This document shows, piece after piece, positions 50,805 to 59,450 of a stretch of DNA of 64,000 bases; positions within the stretch are counted from its first letter, which is position 1, and every line of letters starts with the position of its first letter. The notes beneath the pieces were generated by a model, which searched no databases, was not told the DNA's origin, and saw only the letters and a list, made by a program, of their open reading frames with translations. The position numbers and the translations under genes were made by a program. The DNA lies in assembly GCF_017353185.1 (NCBI RefSeq), contig NZ_JAFMYV010000009.1, positions 124,001 to 188,000 on the forward strand. The letters run 5' to 3'. The DNA is from Fibrella rubiginis (GTDB taxonomy: Bacteria; Bacteroidota; Bacteroidia; Cytophagales; Spirosomataceae).

Positions 50805-53800
50805 CTAATTGTGAACGGGCCGGGTCTGACTGACCAGTGGTAGCGCAATGAAAAAGGAAGTGCCCACGGCTTCCTGCGTTTCGAACCAGATGCTGCCGCT
50901 GGCGTGTTCGATGCCGCGTTTCGAGAGGGCAAGGCCAATGCCGTTGCCGCCCTGCTTGGTGCTAAAGTTGGGCAGGAATACTTTACTTCTGATGTTTTCG
51001 GGAATACCCACGCCGTTGTCATGTACTTCAATGTTGGCGTTGCCGTCGGTGGTAAACAGGCGCAGGTCAACAACGGGTCTTTTTCCCTCTTCCACCGACT
51101 GTATGCCGTTGATGATCAGGTTGGTGAAGATGCGCATGAGTAGTTGCCGGTCGCCCATAATCCAGACAGGGCCCGTTTCAATCTGCCGACGGATAACTAC
51201 GTGCCGGTCGTCATTGTAGAGGTCTGCCACCTTGTTCAGTACCGACGCCAACTCTACGAGTTCATTTTGCGGCAGGGGCATGTTGGCAAAATCGGAGAAA
51301 GACGTGGCAATGTCACTGATGTTGTTTATCTGGTCGAGGAGGGTGTCGAGGGTGCGGCTCACAGCCCGGTCGGTTACGGGGTTCATACCCGGCAGGGTAC
51401 GTTGAAGCTGTTGCAGGGTGAGCTTCATGGGCGTGAGTGGGTTCTTTATTTCGTGGGCCACCTGCTTGGCCATCTCGCGCCAGGCCGACTGTTTTTCGCT
51501 CTGCGCCAATGACACTTTACTTTCTTCCAGCTTGGCGAGCATGCGGTTGTATTCTTTGATCACCGCGCCTATTTCGTCGTCCGATTTCCACTCGATGGTC
51601 TGGTTGAGCCGGTCGAGGCTGGTACGCCGAATTTTGTGCGTAAGCAGCCGCAGTGGACCGGTGAGACTGTTTGAGGCGAAGTAAGAGAGAACTAAGAACA
51701 GCAAAAACAGGGCCGTAAACACGCTCAGCGCCGAAGACACCACGTCGAGCAGCTGACGGTCGAGTTCGGGGCGGGCGTAGAAGTAGGGAACACTCAGGAT
51801 GCCAAGCAGCTTGCCGTCATACGCCTTTATGGCGGTGTAAACGGTGCTGAACTGTTTGGTACCCAGCGACTCGTTGAGCAGCTTCTGGGTTTCCTTGTCT
51901 TCTACAATGTGAATGAAGGCACTTGGATTGATGTACTTCGACAGATGGCCACTCTCATACATCAGTGGCCGGGTTGACGTATACAACTGTCCGTCTGTAT
52001 TGAACACGTTAATGTCGATGTCTGCATCGCGGGCAATGGTCTGAAGCTCCTGCTCCATAGACTCCTTGCTGCGTAGTTTTTTCTGGGTTTCTTCCAGATA
52101 GGTCCAGAAGTTAGACGCAATGTTTTTGGTGTTACTGAGGTAGTTGGCCTGTTGGTTGCTGATGTAGTTGGCACTGATGACGCCCAAAATGATGAGCACT
52201 ACCAGCAACAGGGGCAGGAAAAAGGCCACGTTCAGCAAAATCTGGATTCGCGTGGAGTAATTAATACTGAAACGCGACAGACCATACTGCACGGCATAGA
52301 GCACAATAACCATAATAACCGACAGCACCAGCAACAGGTACAGGAAGGAGAAACTGGCCAGTACAGCCTGGTAGGGGTAAGCCTCAGACGAGACCACCAG
52401 CGTTCGGTTGTTGGTTCCTTTGATACCCAGGTGATCATACCCTTCAACCGAGATGCCCTTGTCGTAGAGGGCCGGATCGGTGAGCAGCGCCACGGGTAGC
52501 TTGCGCTCATAGTTATAGCTACCTGTACTTAGCAGCAACCGTTGCGTAGTGGGCCTGCCCATGGCTGGTGTAGAGCCCGTACTGAAAATAGCGTAGCTGT
52601 AGTCGCGCATGGCCGGCGACTGGCTTAGCTTATCATCGACCAATAGCTCAGGATACACGCTGCGGGGCGTTTCACTCCGTAATTTGAGGTCAAGCACGAC
52701 GTAGCCAATCAGGGTGCTGTCGGCATCACGGATATTGATGAAACTGACGTATTCTTTCAGGAAACGGTTACCTACCTCATTGGCAAAATACAGATTTGGG
52801 TACTGCGTCTTGTAGGCGGGCTGCTGAAATCGCTGTACCAGTGAAGCCAGTGATACGGCATCGTTGAGCAGATCGAGCGGGTGCCCGCCGCCATCAAATG
52901 ACGATACCTCTACGTCATATTTGTCGAAATAGCGGTCGAGGTGGGCTATTTTCACCCGCTTCTGAATACGGGCATGTTTCAGCAGCGAATCGGTCTGGAA
53001 AATGCGACGGAGCGTAGGGTCATTGTCTATCGAGGCCGAGGCTTTGTGGAGCAGAAATTCACCAAACTGGTCATTTTCGGCCAGCAGTTGTTTGCCAATA
53101 TCCTGTTTGGTGATCAGGTCTTTTTTCAGGTGCTGGCTATACACTACGGTAGCCGCCGTGGCGGCGCAAACGAAGCTGCCTAAAAACAGGTACAGTGACG
53201 TTTTGTAGCGAAAGGTGTAGAGGTAGCGGGGAAAGTTGCTCAGATATAAGCCTAAAAAATAGGCCATATTCAGGAGGCAGACTGGTTCGGTGGGTAGTTC
53301 GAACAACAGCCACACGCTGACTGAGATCAGGGTGCCAACCAGAAAAATAATCAGCCCCTGCCACCGCTTTTCATTCAGCCGAAGAAACAAACTGGCCAGT
53401 ATGTGTTGCGTAAGGAAATACAGCAACGACAGGACGACAAAGAAAAGGAGGCTGGCTATTTTGAGTGGCGGGAACTGAATGCTCAGCGACAGGTCGAGTG
53501 TATACTGCGATTTTTCGTAGAGCGCGTTTAACTGGTTTAAACACAGGTAGTAGACGTAGTTGCTGCAAAGGATGAGCGCAAACGAAATGGCTGCACGCCC
53601 CGGCAGTGGCAGGTGAATAACCCAGAAGTAAATCCTTGACCGGTAGAAGGTCATCCCCATATGAAACGCCAGCGCCACCAGGGCAAGGCTGTTGAGCAGC
53701 AGGTCGCCAAGGGAGGGCGACAGCTCGGAGGCGGCGTAATATTTGGCGTTGAAGAGATCACTCTCAACAAACAAAAACGGTACTCCTGTATAGAGCATCA

Positions 53801-54602
53801 GCCCCCGGAGCAGAAGCAGGTAGCAGAGCAGCCACAGGAAACCCAGTTCATATTGCCGTTTGCGGGCCGCCCAACTGATGCGGCGCATCACGTAGATACC
53901 CAGCAGCAGTACGCCCAATGTGGCCAGAATAACCGTGTTGACGGGGGTGCTGTGGTTGTGGTAAGGGTCGATGCGGGGGGGCACAACGGAAAACAGGAAT
54001 ACGGGCGTATCGTCATACACGTTCTGGTAAGCTGGCCCGCGCTGGGTGGTGAGCGTGAGCGGGTCGTGCGTGAACAGGCTGGGGTTATAGCCCGATTTTA
54101 GGTAGTTGTTGGTGCTTGTGTAGCGACGGTAGACCGGCACCATCGAGACCACAACGAATGAATCGGGCTTGACAAGCACGGTTTTACGGCTCACCACAAA
54201 TTGCCCCTGGTCAAACTCAACCACGCGGGGCAACGTCACGTCGGCCACGCGGGCGTAATCGGGAATAAAGCGGTTGTCGGACCAGAAGAGAAGTCTGCGA
54301 TTTTTGAAGATGAAATAGGGGTACTGGTAATCTGACTCGTATAGCGATCCAAAGGTGAATTTTGGTGATTGTTTGAGTTTGGCCACCACCTGATTGAGCT
54401 CGGCGTGGCTGGTTTGCATCTCGGCTTTTACCCGCTCCTGCACCGCCACTACATATTGCTCGTCGGTGGCACCGGGGGCATCTCGTTCCAGAAACGTGTA
54501 GCAAAGCACCGAAAGTCCGAACGCCAGCGCAGCCAGCAACAGGAAGATATGTCGTTCGAGGAAAGCCACTGAGTTGAGATATGAGGTCTGGTTTTGGTAC
54601 AT
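50805..54602 (-). CDS. Giant multi-pass sensor histidine kinase, NtrY-like
   Basis: A 1265-residue protein. The N-terminal 800 residues hold about ten membrane helices with two extracytoplasmic regions, one around 50-230 and one around 520-710; a second periplasmic sensor of about 140 residues lies between the last two helices (about 860-980). Then come HAMP (SLTGPLRLLTHKIRR region), HisKA with H1050 in VAHEIKNPLTPMKL, and HATPase_c with NLIINGIQSV, DNGVGIP and GGNGIGLALSK. The core matches the NtrY/nitrogen-type group. No response regulator is adjacent. It is preceded, 26 bases upstream, by an IscA-like gene in the same direction. Confidence 0.9.
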   Translation of the reverse strand: MYQNQTSYLNSVAFLERHIFLLLAALAFGLSVLCYTFLERDAPGATDEQYVVAVQERVKAEMQTSHAELNQVVAKLKQSPKFTFGSLYESDYQYPYFIFKNRRLLFWSDNRFIPDYARVADVTLPRVVEFDQGQFVVSRKTVLVKPDSFVVVSMVPVYRRYTSTNNYLKSGYNPSLFTHDPLTLTTQRGPAYQNVYDDTPVFLFSVVPPRIDPYHNHSTPVNTVILATLGVLLLGIYVMRRISWAARKRQYELGFLWLLCYLLLLRGLMLYTGVPFLFVESDLFNAKYYAASELSPSLGDLLLNSLALVALAFHMGMTFYRSRIYFWVIHLPLPGRAAISFALILCSNYVYYLCLNQLNALYEKSQYTLDLSLSIQFPPLKIASLLFFVVLSLLYFLTQHILASLFLRLNEKRWQGLIIFLVGTLISVSVWLLFELPTEPVCLLNMAYFLGLYLSNFPRYLYTFRYKTSLYLFLGSFVCAATAATVVYSQHLKKDLITKQDIGKQLLAENDQFGEFLLHKASASIDNDPTLRRIFQTDSLLKHARIQKRVKIAHLDRYFDKYDVEVSSFDGGGHPLDLLNDAVSLASLVQRFQQPAYKTQYPNLYFANEVGNRFLKEYVSFINIRDADSTLIGYVVLDLKLRSETPRSVYPELLVDDKLSQSPAMRDYSYAIFSTGSTPAMGRPTTQRLLLSTGSYNYERKLPVALLTDPALYDKGISVEGYDHLGIKGTNNRTLVVSSEAYPYQAVLASFSFLYLLLVLSVIMVIVLYAVQYGLSRFSINYSTRIQILLNVAFFLPLLLVVLIILGVISANYISNQQANYLSNTKNIASNFWTYLEETQKKLRSKESMEQELQTIARDADIDINVFNTDGQLYTSTRPLMYESGHLSKYINPSAFIHIVEDKETQKLLNESLGTKQFSTVYTAIKAYDGKLLGILSVPYFYARPELDRQLLDVVSSALSVFTALFLLFLVLSYFASNSLTGPLRLLTHKIRRTSLDRLNQTIEWKSDDEIGAVIKEYNRMLAKLEESKVSLAQSEKQSAWREMAKQVAHEIKNPLTPMKLTLQQLQRTLPGMNPVTDRAVSRTLDTLLDQINNISDIATSFSDFANMPLPQNELVELASVLNKVADLYNDDRHVVIRRQIETGPVWIMGDRQLLMRIFTNLIINGIQSVEEGKRPVVDLRLFTTDGNANIEVHDNGVGIPENIRSKVFLPNFSTKQGGNGIGLALSKRGIEHASGSIWFETQEAVGTSFFIALPLVSQTRPVHN

Positions 54603-54627
54603 TTCCCCTAAAATCGTGCCATGATTC

Positions 54628-54951
54628 TTACTGGACTATCTGTTCGGTTGATGCTGTTGCCAGGGGGCGGTCTACCACAAAGCCCCACCCTTCTTCCGAT
54701 TGTTCGAAGCCGATAATGGCGTCGAGTACATAAAGAAGATGCCGCCGGTCAATGATTACCCGTATGCCGTCGACGAGATAAAGCTCATCGGTGGGGCCGG
54801 GCAGGTCGAAACCCAGCAGCCATGAAGCCCCGCAGCCACCCCCACGCACCCCCACCCGCAAACCATACTCCGCCGGAATCTTTTGGGTATGCAGGGTATC
54901 CAGAATTTGGGTGCGGGCTTCAGGCCGGATACTGACGGGACTACTAACCAT
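54628..54951 (-). CDS. IscA/HesB-like protein lacking the C-terminal cysteines
   Basis: A 107-residue protein with the A-type carrier fold; the conserved strand GLRVGVRGGGCGASWLLGF holds C40, the first of three cysteines normally used for Fe-S binding. The C-terminal CGC pair of IscA/ErpA is absent (the end reads GWGFVVDRPLATASTEQIVQ, so no Cys there). It therefore cannot be a standard Fe-S carrier; it may bind iron by other means or have lost the function. It lies 26 bases upstream of the large kinase gene. Confidence 0.78.
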   Translation of the reverse strand: MVSSPVSIRPEARTQILDTLHTQKIPAEYGLRVGVRGGGCGASWLLGFDLPGPTDELYLVDGIRVIIDRRHLLYVLDAIIGFEQSEEGWGFVVDRPLATASTEQIVQ

Positions 54952-55048
54952 GGGGTGAGCTGATTGGATGAAAAAGCCGCTGGGGCCAATATACCGGGGC
55001 AGACAGCCCCAACGTTACCTTTACGCTAAATTACGAAAAGACCCGCGT

Positions 55049-55573
55049 ATGACCGTCCTCAGCGACTTTGTAAAACTACTGGTGCCTGCCGCACTGGTGC
55101 TCTATGGTATGTACCTGACGGTGAAATTACTCCTTCAGCGGGAAGCCGACCGCCACCAGAATGAGGTAAAACAACGCTACTCAGACACAGTGGTGCCCAT
55201 ACGCCTGCAGGCCTACGAGCGCATGGTCCTTTTTCTGGAACGCATCAGCCCCAACCATTTATTGCTCCGCCTGGGTAATTCTGCCGATACCGCCCTCGAT
55301 CTGCACCAGACGCTGCTGCGCGAGATCCGCGACGAGTACAGCCACAACCTGTCGCAGCAGGTATACATGTCGCAGCAGGCCTGGGATCAGGTGCAAAACG
55401 CCATGAACGACGTAACGACGCTCATTAACCAGGCTTCTGGCGATGTTCACGCCGATGCCCCTGCCATTGAGTTGTCGAAGCGTATTTTCGAGCGCATCGT
55501 GCAGCGTGACCGCCTCCCCACTGCCGAGGCACTCCGCACGGTGAAAGACGAAATCCAGACGATGTTTATGTGA
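55049..55573 (+). CDS. Conserved membrane-anchored protein, unknown function
   Basis: A 174-residue protein from the ATG at 55049 (MTVLSDFVKLLVPAALVLYGMY): one membrane segment (about 8-27), then a long helical domain with LQREADRHQNEVKQRY and QQAWDQVQNAMNDVTTLINQA. It resembles small Bacteroidota proteins annotated DUF7935. An upstream ATG at 54968 would overlap the divergent IscA-like gene and is less likely. TACCTTTA, one base off the promoter box, occurs about 35 bases upstream of the start. Function unknown. Confidence 0.72.
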   Translation: MTVLSDFVKLLVPAALVLYGMYLTVKLLLQREADRHQNEVKQRYSDTVVPIRLQAYERMVLFLERISPNHLLLRLGNSADTALDLHQTLLREIRDEYSHNLSQQVYMSQQAWDQVQNAMNDVTTLINQASGDVHADAPAIELSKRIFERIVQRDRLPTAEALRTVKDEIQTMFM

Positions 55574-55593
55574 GGAGGAAAGTTGTCTTGAGG

Positions 55594-55717
55594 AGTCTGG
55601 AAAATCGAAGAGAGGAGTGCTGATAGTCTGGAAAGTCGCAGGTATAGCTTCAGGGTAGCAAATTACCCACTATGACTTTCCAGACTATCAGCACTCCTCT
55701 CTTCGACTTTCCAGACT
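55594..55717. repeat. Long palindrome before the oxidoreductase gene (element K)
   Basis: Arms 55594-55637 and 55674-55717 are 44 bp with one mismatch and a 36-base loop. The outer and inner parts of each arm are related (AGTCTGGAAARTCG twice), and GAGGAGTGCTGATAG lies between. The right arm ends two bases before the ATG of the oxidoreductase gene at 55720. Confidence 0.95.
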
Positions 55718-55719
55718 AT

Positions 55720-57063
55720 ATGATCAGACGTGATTTTATCAAGCAGGCGGCTGCCGGTTCGGCGACCCTGGCCGCTGGCGGAACAATGGCCTCGTTTTCG
55801 GCCAAAAGCTACAACCGCATTATTGGTGCCAATGACCTGGTTCGGGTAGCGACCATTGGGGTCAACAGCCGGGGCAATAGCATGGGTGGCACGTTTGCCG
55901 GGCAGCGAAACGCCGAGGTCGGCACGGTCTGCGACGTTGACGAGCGGGCTATTCCGAAAGCCATTCAGACCATCTTGAAAACAAAACAGACCCTGACGCC
56001 CAAAGCCGAACGGGATTGCCGCCGGGTGCTCGACGACAAGTCTATTGATGCCATCTACATCGCCACACCCGACCACTGGCATGCACCGCTCGCCATTATG
56101 GGCTGTCAGGCGGGTAAGCACGTGTACGTAGAAAAGCCCCTGAGCCACAACCCCCACGAAGGTGAACTGGCCGTGGCTGCTGCCCGGAAGTACAACCGCG
56201 TGGTGCAGATGGGTGCTCAGCGGCGGTCGGCCCCGGTGCTGACTCAGGGCATCGAACAACTGCACAAAGGCATCATTGGCCGGGTGTACCTGGCCAAAAC
56301 CTGGTACACCAACAAGCGGAAAGCCACCACACTCAGGCCCGGCACCGTACCCAGTTGGCTCGATTATGACCTGTGGCAGGGACCGGCCCCACGTGTGCCC
56401 TACAAAGAAGGCTTAATCCATTATGACTGGCACTGGTTTTGGCACTGGGGTACGGGCGAGGCCCTCAACAACGGTACCCACGAAGTCGACGTGGCGCGGT
56501 GGGGGCTGGGTGTTGACTTCCCCATCCGGGTTAGCTCGGTAGGGGGGCGGTATGAGTTTAAAGACGACTGGGAAACGCCCGACACGCAGGTGGTGATCAT
56601 GGATTATCCGGGCCGGGTGTCGCTGATGTGGGAATGCCGCAGTTCGAACGGGCGCAAAATTGAGGGCCTTGACCGGGGCATTATTTTCTACGGCGAAAAC
56701 GGAAGCCTCGACACGGGCGGCGACAGCTATACCGTGTATGACCTTGATGGTAAGAAGATTAACGAAGTAAAAGCCGGCATGAGTGAAGACGCCGTGCAGG
56801 GCCGCAATACGGCAAGCCCCAGCCTGGGTATGGATGCGCTGCACGTTGCCGACTTTCTGGACGCCATCAAAAACAACCGCCGCCCCAACTGCGACGTGGA
56901 GCTGGGCTACAAGAGTGTGCTGGCTATGCAGCTTGGCAACATTGCCTGGCGGGTGGGCCGCGACCTGCACATCGACCCCAAAAACGGCCACATCCTTGGC
57001 GACAAGGACGCTCAGAAGCTCTGGAGCCGCGACTACGAAAAAGGCTGGGAACCCAAAGTATAG
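55720..57063 (+). CDS. Gfo/Idh/MocA family oxidoreductase, Tat-exported
   Basis: A 447-residue protein starting with a Tat signal (MIRRDFIKQAAAGSATLAAGG), preferred over a longer frame that begins in the palindrome. The NAD(P)-binding domain is RVATIGVNSRGNSMGG; the EKPLSHNPHEGE motif contains the conserved lysine. The C-terminal half has the usual alpha/beta substrate domain. Enzymes of this group oxidise or reduce sugars, some in glycosidase-like redox cycles. It is 22 bases upstream of a GH10 xylanase gene, suggesting a role in processing the same glycan. Confidence 0.9.
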   Translation: MIRRDFIKQAAAGSATLAAGGTMASFSAKSYNRIIGANDLVRVATIGVNSRGNSMGGTFAGQRNAEVGTVCDVDERAIPKAIQTILKTKQTLTPKAERDCRRVLDDKSIDAIYIATPDHWHAPLAIMGCQAGKHVYVEKPLSHNPHEGELAVAAARKYNRVVQMGAQRRSAPVLTQGIEQLHKGIIGRVYLAKTWYTNKRKATTLRPGTVPSWLDYDLWQGPAPRVPYKEGLIHYDWHWFWHWGTGEALNNGTHEVDVARWGLGVDFPIRVSSVGGRYEFKDDWETPDTQVVIMDYPGRVSLMWECRSSNGRKIEGLDRGIIFYGENGSLDTGGDSYTVYDLDGKKINEVKAGMSEDAVQGRNTASPSLGMDALHVADFLDAIKNNRRPNCDVELGYKSVLAMQLGNIAWRVGRDLHIDPKNGHILGDKDAQKLWSRDYEKGWEPKV

Positions 57064-57085
57064 GCCCAAAAACCAAGAGCACACG

Positions 57086-58174
57086 ATGAAACGTAAAGGA
57101 CTTGTGGCGAGAGGTGGAGCCGTTATAGTGGCGTTGCTGTTATGGTCAATGCCCTCAGCTGGTCAATCGGCGAAAGGGCTGAAGGACTACTACGCAGCCT
57201 ACTTTCCGATTGGTGTGGCCGTTAACCCGCGCATGATGCAAAACGGGCCGGAATCAGCACTGATTTTGGCGCAATTTTCCAGCATGACGCCCGAAAACGC
57301 GATGAAAATGGGGCCTATTCACCCCGAAGAAAACCGCTATAACTGGAAAGACGCCGATGCCATTGTTCAGTTTGCCCAGCAACATGGGCTAAAAGTGCGG
57401 GGGCATACGCTTTGCTGGCACAACCAGATCCCGCCCTGGCTCTTTGTCGACTCGACGGGTAAGCAGGTAAGCCGCGACGTGTTGCTGGCCCGTTTGAAGC
57501 AGCACATCTCTGCCGTGGTGGGCCGCTACAAAGGTAAAATCTATGCCTGGGACGTAGTCAACGAGGCCGTACCCGACGGGGGCGATGCGCTGTATCGCCC
57601 CACCAAATTCTACGAAATTATTGGCGAAGACTACCTCGAGAAAGCCTTCCAGTATGCCCACGAGGCCGACCCGGCTGCCTTGTTGTTTTACAACGACTAC
57701 AATACCGAGAATACCGTAAAGCGGGAACGCATCTACCAGTTAGTCAAAAAACTAAAAGACAAAGGCGTGCCTATTCATGGAGTTGGGCTACAGGGGCACT
57801 GGTCTATCCATGAACCCACGGCCCAGCAACTGGACGAGTCGATTACCCGGTTTGCGGGTTTGGGCCTGACGGTGCAAATCACGGAATTAGACGTGTCGAT
57901 CCATGCCAAACAACACGAACGTCAGGAAGCAGCAGCCACGGCCAAGAGTGAATTCACCAACGAGTTGAACGACCGGCAGGCCGCGCACTATGCGATGCTA
58001 TTCAAGGTGTTCAGAAAACACCGCGACAAGCTATCGGGCGTTACGTTCTGGAACCTGTCCGACAAATCGTCGTGGCTGGATAATTTTCCCGTTAAAGGCC
58101 GTAAAGACTATCCCCTGCTGTTCGACCAGAATTACCAGCCTAAAAAGGCCTATTCAGCCGTTGTGAATTTTTGA
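57086..58174 (+). CDS. Endo-1,4-beta-xylanase, GH10
   Basis: A 362-residue protein (start at 57086, MKRKGLVARGGAVIVALLLWS, signal peptide). The GH10 barrel has the acid/base E160 in DVVNEAVPD and the nucleophile E267 in VQITELDVS; the substrate-binding HTLCWHNQ and GHWSIHEPT blocks are intact. It cleaves internal bonds in xylan by retention. There is no carbohydrate-binding module or sorting domain, so it probably works in the periplasm on imported oligosaccharides. Flanked by Gfo/Idh and AGE genes in one direction. Confidence 0.94.
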   Translation: MKRKGLVARGGAVIVALLLWSMPSAGQSAKGLKDYYAAYFPIGVAVNPRMMQNGPESALILAQFSSMTPENAMKMGPIHPEENRYNWKDADAIVQFAQQHGLKVRGHTLCWHNQIPPWLFVDSTGKQVSRDVLLARLKQHISAVVGRYKGKIYAWDVVNEAVPDGGDALYRPTKFYEIIGEDYLEKAFQYAHEADPAALLFYNDYNTENTVKRERIYQLVKKLKDKGVPIHGVGLQGHWSIHEPTAQQLDESITRFAGLGLTVQITELDVSIHAKQHERQEAAATAKSEFTNELNDRQAAHYAMLFKVFRKHRDKLSGVTFWNLSDKSSWLDNFPVKGRKDYPLLFDQNYQPKKAYSAVVNF

Positions 58175-58203
58175 CCTGTACAACACCGTAACAGACAGGT
58201 AGT

Positions 58204-59418
58204 ATGACGGGTAGAACCGACACCATTGCCCCCGCGCTCTATCGGCAGCAAGTTGAAGCAGAGCTGACGAACATCCTCACTTTTTGGGCCACCCATAGCC
58301 TCGACAACGCGCACGGTGGATTCATTGGTCGCATCTCTGGCGAGGGGGTGCCCGACCCCGCCGCGCCCAAAGGCGGAGTGTTGAACGCCCGCATTTTGTG
58401 GACGTTTGCGGCGGCGTACCGGCACACAAAAAAGCCCCAATATCTCGTCCTTGCCGACCGTGCCTACGACTACCTGATGGCCCATTTCTGGGATAAGAAA
58501 CATGGCGGTGTCTACTGGTCGGTGAACGCCGATGGCACCCCGCGCGAAACCCACAAGCAAGTGTACGGGCAGGCGTTTGCGCTCTACGGCCTGAGCGAAT
58601 ACTACCGCGCCACGGCCAGACCCGATGCGCTGAAGGCTGCCAAAGAGCTGTATGCCTGGATGGAAAAATACAGTTTCGACGGGCAGCGGGGCGGGTATTA
58701 CGAAGCCACCAGCCGCGAAGGCGCCGTGCTGGACCGGTCGGCGTTGAGTGCCAATGAGCGCAATGTGGTGAAGACCATGAATACGCATTTGCATGTGCTG
58801 GAAGCCTACGCCAACGCCTACCGCATCTGGCCCGACGCCGGGCTGGCGCGCCAATTACGGAGGCTACTGCAAACCTTCCGCCAGCACATTCTGGACCCGC
58901 ACACCTATCATCAGCGTTTGTTTTTTACCGCCGACTGGAAACCCACCGCCGACCTGGTCTCCTACGGGCATGACATTGAAGCGGCCTGGCTGCTGCTGGA
59001 AGCTGCCGAGCTATTAGGCGACAATATGCTGATTCAGGAAATGAAAATGGTGGCCGTGGAAATGGCACGGTCGGTGGGCAAAACCATAGAGCCCGACGGT
59101 AGCCTGCTCTACGAACTCAACCGCACCACCGGCCATACCGACACCCACCGCGAGTGGTGGGTAATCGCCGAAGCAATGGTTGGTTTCCTGAACGCCTGGC
59201 AGCTTACGGGCAACAAAACGTTCTATGAACAGTCCGTGCGCAGCTGGCAGTTTGCGCAGGAATACCTCCTTGATAAGGCAGGTGGTGAGTGGCGCTGGGG
59301 TGTCTTCGCCGATCATAGTCCGATGGTGAAAAACGACAAAATCGGCTTCTGGAAATGTCCCTACCACAATAGCCGTGCTTGCCTGGAAGTGATTGAACGA
59401 CTGGGGGAAAGTCGATAG
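58204..59418 (+). CDS. AGE-family epimerase, cellobiose 2-epimerase-like
   Basis: A 404-residue alpha6/alpha6-barrel protein. Motifs ILWTFAAAYRHT, HGGVYWSVNADG, MNTHLHVLEAYANAYR, YGHDIEAAWLLLEAA and HREWWVIAEAMVGFLNA match the cellobiose 2-epimerase branch of the N-acylglucosamine 2-epimerase family (catalytic histidines in HDIEAAW and HREWW). These enzymes invert C2 of the reducing sugar of beta-1,4-disaccharides. No signal peptide is evident, so the enzyme is cytoplasmic. Its stop TAG is built into the GATAGTC words of the short repeat that follows. Confidence 0.9.
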   Translation: MTGRTDTIAPALYRQQVEAELTNILTFWATHSLDNAHGGFIGRISGEGVPDPAAPKGGVLNARILWTFAAAYRHTKKPQYLVLADRAYDYLMAHFWDKKHGGVYWSVNADGTPRETHKQVYGQAFALYGLSEYYRATARPDALKAAKELYAWMEKYSFDGQRGGYYEATSREGAVLDRSALSANERNVVKTMNTHLHVLEAYANAYRIWPDAGLARQLRRLLQTFRQHILDPHTYHQRLFFTADWKPTADLVSYGHDIEAAWLLLEAAELLGDNMLIQEMKMVAVEMARSVGKTIEPDGSLLYELNRTTGHTDTHREWWVIAEAMVGFLNAWQLTGNKTFYEQSVRSWQFAQEYLLDKAGGEWRWGVFADHSPMVKNDKIGFWKCPYHNSRACLEVIERLGESR

Positions 59419-59450
59419 TCAATAGTCGATAGTCAACTGTCGACTTCTTA
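59411..59450. repeat. Short heptad tract at the end of the epimerase gene
   Basis: The words GATAGTC, AATAGTC, GATAGTC, AACTGTC in register, flanked by AAGTCGA and TCGACTT, form a small inverted structure. The tract encodes the last residue and stop of the epimerase and ends at the stop codon of the convergent oxidoreductase gene. Confidence 0.75.

Noticed and set aside
18546..54602. Direct pairing of the orphan response regulator with one of the two histidine kinases
   Set aside because: They are 26 and 32 kb apart with no shared regulation visible, so it stays a guess and is not annotated as a system.
3303..55717. Long hairpins as ordinary Rho-independent terminators
   Set aside because: Most lack a T run on either strand, arms are several times longer than terminator stems, and some lie between divergent genes or within operons. 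Real terminators were found separately (845-886, 35163-35217, 50778-50802).
3303..55717. Palindromes as assembly or chimera artefacts
   Set aside because: Flanking gene orders are intact and biologically sensible on both sides, the loops are asymmetric, and imperfect members with in-register changes exist. A long-read assembly would still be a useful control.
3303..55717. Palindromes as MITEs or insertion-sequence remnants
   Set aside because: There are no target-site duplications that I could find, no shared terminal sequence across elements, and no transposase gene in the window; only inner modules are shared.
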